Shown piece after piece: positions 61,127 through 64,000 of a stretch of 64,000 nucleotides of DNA; the stretch's first letter is position 1; each line of letters begins with the position of its first letter. The notes beneath the pieces are model-generated. The model saw nothing but the letters and a program-made list of their open reading frames with translations. It had not been told where the DNA came from and ran no database searches. Source of the DNA: Sclerotinia nivalis (lineage: Eukaryota > Ascomycota > Leotiomycetes > Helotiales > Sclerotiniaceae); assembly GCA_029531795.1 (NCBI GenBank), contig JAPEIS010000002.1, positions 1,240,001 through 1,304,000 on the forward strand, written 5' to 3'. The translations under genes were made by a program, and so were the position numbers.

Positions 61127-64000
61127 CTATAAGCGCCCAAGCAATGACCTGGCCTTTTTTCTTCCTCCTCCATGCCCTTCATCCCCTGTATCCACATTCG
61201 CATCCTCATTTGTCTCCCTTCCATCTGCGTTTCCATGTTCATGTCCCTCAATCAAACTCGGACTACTGCCCATTGCATCCCTTTGTTGAAGCGGATTTTT
61301 CTTTAACCGCTGTAATGTATTCACCATGAACGCGCCGGCGGAAGAATGGGGCCTCTCAAACGTATTTCCGTCCACCCCACCACTCCTGCTAAATGGTCTC
61401 AACGACCTTGTATCCTCGTCATATTCCCTACTCGCCGGCGTCATCGTAAAAGACGCTTGATAGGGGGGCCTGGAAGCTTGAGAGACACCGGAGTAAACGC
61501 TACTGGAGCCACTTGCTGGAGCTTCTATACCATTTCGGCTAGATGCGAATGATTTTCTTCGTTCGCCGCTTTTGGATCGGTCGGTTTGGCGACTTACTGA
61601 TCGATCGGAGTGACGGGTCTCGGTTGGACTGGTGGCGAAAATACTACTCGTATCGCTGTTCTCGTATGATTCATCGGCACTGGATGGTGGCTGACTGAGG
61701 ACTACACTACTTGTGGCTAGTTCTCTCAAGCGACTTTGTTGTGCTATGTTGGGACGATGCTTGCTGAATTTATTACCGATGATGGCTCCAGTGTGTGATA
61801 TCAACGCGCGAATGACATCCTTTTTGAGAGCGAGGGCAAGGTCAAGATTTGACCAGGTCTTATTTCGGTATTCAATCATGGGTAAGCGGAAGACAAAGTC
61901 ATGTACATCCTCGATATTTCGTTCGCCTTTACCCTTGTAACTGAGACAAAGAACCACACTAGGAATTTTGACATAGGCAAGCGTCATGTACTCGGATGCA
62001 CGACTCATCATTTTGGTCAGGTCATCCGATGGTTTGTCTTTTCTTGTTTTGCTTGGACCACGAATGCCGAATCGCTTGCCTTTAGGATCACCATTTGTTG
62101 GCCCTGGCTCATTCGTTGATGCGTTAGTGCTTGTTCGTGTCACGGTTGGCTTTAATGATTGACCAGACTGTAAGCTTTCAAGTGAAGGCTTCTTTGAAAC
62201 TGCCGTTCTCGTGGACGAGCCTCTTGACACCGTAGAATTCTTGTTTGATTGGAAGAGTCGGAAATGATGGCTATCACCACTGTAACCTGAAAGTATACTG
62301 CTCGCTTTACTTTTGGTAGATAAAGCTGTTGTTGGCCTATATTCAGACGTCATTGTTGGATGTAATCGAAGCTCCAATGATCCTGGTCGCGTGCTCGAGG
62401 TAGGGTCACCATTATCAACATCAGTGACCTGTAAGTTGATTGAATTGCTACCCGTGGTGTCGTTGCCATCCTCCTCATCATCCACTGGAATCATGTTCTT
62501 CACCATGAATGGAGATTTGTTCTTATTGGCATTCGACTTGTCATCATTGTGTCCGGGGAACATGTACTCGAAAAGCCTTTTACCAACCTCGCGCTCAAGT
62601 TGGATCTTCATTGGGAAAAGGTTAACTTCGAAATGGTCCATCACCGGTATACCAGCAATTGCTTCCAACATGTACCAGTAAACTCTCAACATTTGTTGGT
62701 TTCCTCCTTCATTGAATGCTCCTCGTTCGACATCGAAGTATGGGGCAAACATCTCTGGATAGATGGCATCAGGCATCAGATTGAGTCCTACGATGTTTCC
62801 GATCTGCATTAGATTGATATGCGAACCATCGGAATTATCGGTTCGATCATATTCGGCATGCTGGATTTGAAATTCCATCAAGGGTTCGTTATTATCACGA
62901 ATTAGATGCCAGACGATTTGATCGGAAGAGATGTTCCATCGTAAGAGACCGGTAGCCTGTGTGCCATCATACTTTCGCTGAGAAGTTGTAATAGCCTTCA
63001 TCATGAAAAACAATTCATCTTCACAGGCTGCAAGATCTCGATCCAGCGTGATTCTATCCTCCCAACCCTTCTTATCAAGCGACTTTGAATGGATTTGGAA
63101 TTGTGTCTTGATCTCATCAAGCTGTCTAATTCGTTCTTGGAGTCGAGTGACCATCTCTGGAGCCCCGCGCAAGTCGCTGAAGTCAGACGCGAGCATAATC
63201 TTTTCGAGCCGTTCATTCCTAGTCTTTTCCAGAGGTTCGCTATACATAAGCAGATCCAACACGATGATGTACATAGCATAGTATTGCGACGAGTTACATA
63301 TGGCTTGGATCTTTGGAAATTCTACCCATAAATTGTCTATGCGATTCTCCATGCCATTTGGACCGGAAGGATGGTCATTTTCATTGCTGATCTCATCATT
63401 ATATTTGAGGCGCAGCGTGTTGTATTTCTCGTATCGTAAGCTGGCAGAGGTCTTTTGCACAACACGTTTGAATCCAAATGGATCAACTTGGAAATCGAAC
63501 ATGACTTCCATCGGTACCCAAGGAGGCCAAGACGACCCAGCGGAAGCACCGTAGTGGCTGCCGGAATACAATGACAAAACCTGAGCTGAAAACCATTTTT
63601 GGTGTGTGACAAAAAATTGGGTACTGTCCATTTCAACCGAGAATCGACGTTGTACGAGACCGCTAACATCGTCAAACATACGATGCTTATCCATGACCTC
63701 GACAACTTTCAACTCCATTCCTTTAGCTGTTACCATCACAACAGACTTTAGGTTCTTCTCGCTCTGAAGTTGTATTTGCGGTGCGATGAGTCGGACATGA
63801 TAGCTATTTTGTGGCGTGAATTCAGGAGTAATGTTCGAGTTCAGTTGGTCGGTAGACACTTGGTGCGCGGTTTCATGACCTTGAGGATCATCAGCATTAA
63901 CGAATTTTTTCCCATCAGCCAAAATCTCCTTGATACGATCCTCAACTTCTTGTGATGCTGGACCCTCTGCAGGGTCCTCTGGCGTTTGAGATGTAGAAGC
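61127..64000 (-). CDS. FMP27: C-terminal part of Fmp27/BLTP2 (Hobbit)-like bridge lipid-transfer protein, 5' end outside the window
   Basis: The minus-strand frame is open from the window edge through 957 codons to a stop at 61127; the TTG at 63922 is internal, not a start. Recognisable Fmp27-type C-terminal features are NADDPQGHETAH, WPPWVPMEVMFDFQVDPFGF, KEGWED-like KKGWEDRITLDRDLAACEDE, LRWNISSDQIVWHLI, AEYDRTDNSDGSHINLMQIG, YPEMFAPYFDVERGAFNE and EVNLFPMKIQLEREVGKRLF. A long Ser-rich, low-complexity tail follows, with a basic LSYKGKGERNIEDVHDFVF segment, ending GGGRKKARSLLGRL. Full proteins exceed 2500 residues and form a hydrophobic groove moving lipids at membrane contact sites. No intron is seen in this portion. 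Confidence 0.9.
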   Translation of the reverse strand, partial: ASTSQTPEDPAEGPASQEVEDRIKEILADGKKFVNADDPQGHETAHQVSTDQLNSNITPEFTPQNSYHVRLIAPQIQLQSEKNLKSVVMVTAKGMELKVVEVMDKHRMFDDVSGLVQRRFSVEMDSTQFFVTHQKWFSAQVLSLYSGSHYGASAGSSWPPWVPMEVMFDFQVDPFGFKRVVQKTSASLRYEKYNTLRLKYNDEISNENDHPSGPNGMENRIDNLWVEFPKIQAICNSSQYYAMYIIVLDLLMYSEPLEKTRNERLEKIMLASDFSDLRGAPEMVTRLQERIRQLDEIKTQFQIHSKSLDKKGWEDRITLDRDLAACEDELFFMMKAITTSQRKYDGTQATGLLRWNISSDQIVWHLIRDNNEPLMEFQIQHAEYDRTDNSDGSHINLMQIGNIVGLNLMPDAIYPEMFAPYFDVERGAFNEGGNQQMLRVYWYMLEAIAGIPVMDHFEVNLFPMKIQLEREVGKRLFEYMFPGHNDDKSNANKNKSPFMVKNMIPVDDEEDGNDTTGSNSINLQVTDVDNGDPTSSTRPGSLELRLHPTMTSEYRPTTALSTKSKASSILSGYSGDSHHFRLFQSNKNSTVSRGSSTRTAVSKKPSLESLQSGQSLKPTVTRTSTNASTNEPGPTNGDPKGKRFGIRGPSKTRKDKPSDDLTKMMSRASEYMTLAYVKIPSVVLCLSYKGKGERNIEDVHDFVFRLPMIEYRNKTWSNLDLALALKKDVIRALISHTGAIIGNKFSKHRPNIAQQSRLRELATSSVVLSQPPSSADESYENSDTSSIFATSPTETRHSDRSVSRQTDRSKSGERRKSFASSRNGIEAPASGSSSVYSGVSQASRPPYQASFTMTPASREYDEDTRSLRPFSRSGGVDGNTFERPHSSAGAFMVNTLQRLKKNPLQQRDAMGSSPSLIEGHEHGNADGRETNEDANVDTGDEGHGGGRKKARSLLGRL

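Overview
This window is fungal nuclear DNA, most likely from a filamentous ascomycete of the Leotiomycetes (a Sclerotiniaceae-like plant-associated fungus; the genus is inference). The reasons are short GT-AG introns of about 45-140 bp in most genes, AT-rich spacers with microsatellites, an intron-containing nuclear tRNA-Arg, and a gene set of plant cell wall hydrolases, an alpha-1,3-glucan synthase, a QDE-1-type RNA-dependent RNA polymerase and an Fmp27-type protein. Most real genes are multi-exon, so I rebuilt them from exons in the reading frame. Each spliced length quoted is a multiple of three.

Layout. 1-5.9 kb: the first 51 codons of a minus-strand gene leaving the window, then mostly spacer with one or two weak hypothetical genes. 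5.9-12 kb: two related secreted, Cys-containing, Ser/Thr-rich single-pass membrane proteins facing each other across a spacer that holds a 231-bp MITE, followed by the decayed remains of a probable third copy. 12.4-20.5 kb: a small cupin, an M24 (creatinase/Xaa-Pro aminopeptidase-like) gene cut by a 1.09-kb insertion with a 12-bp target duplication, a gene remnant, a RIP-like inverted repeat and an ABM-fold monooxygenase-like gene. 21.9 kb: tRNA-Arg(UCG).

23.1-43.1 kb is a carbohydrate-enzyme block: a CBM1-GH5 endoglucanase with C-terminal X2/CBM46-like modules, a GH27 alpha-galactosidase, a GH13 alpha-amylase-like enzyme with a spliced GPI-type tail, and a complete 2463-residue alpha-1,3-glucan synthase divergent from that amylase across about 4 kb. 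The last two form the kind of alpha-glucan synthesis module known from Aspergillus, where GPI-anchored amylase-like enzymes act with the synthase. The first two are secreted plant polysaccharide hydrolases.

43.8-51.8 kb: three small secreted or surface proteins (a GPI-type protein, a four-Cys secreted protein with unusually long introns, and a mucin-like membrane sensor) in microsatellite-rich DNA. 55.4-64 kb: the RNA-dependent RNA polymerase gene (RNA silencing) and the C-terminal part of an Fmp27/BLTP2-like bridge lipid-transfer protein that leaves the window. I see no CRISPR arrays, operons, rRNA genes or viral genes.
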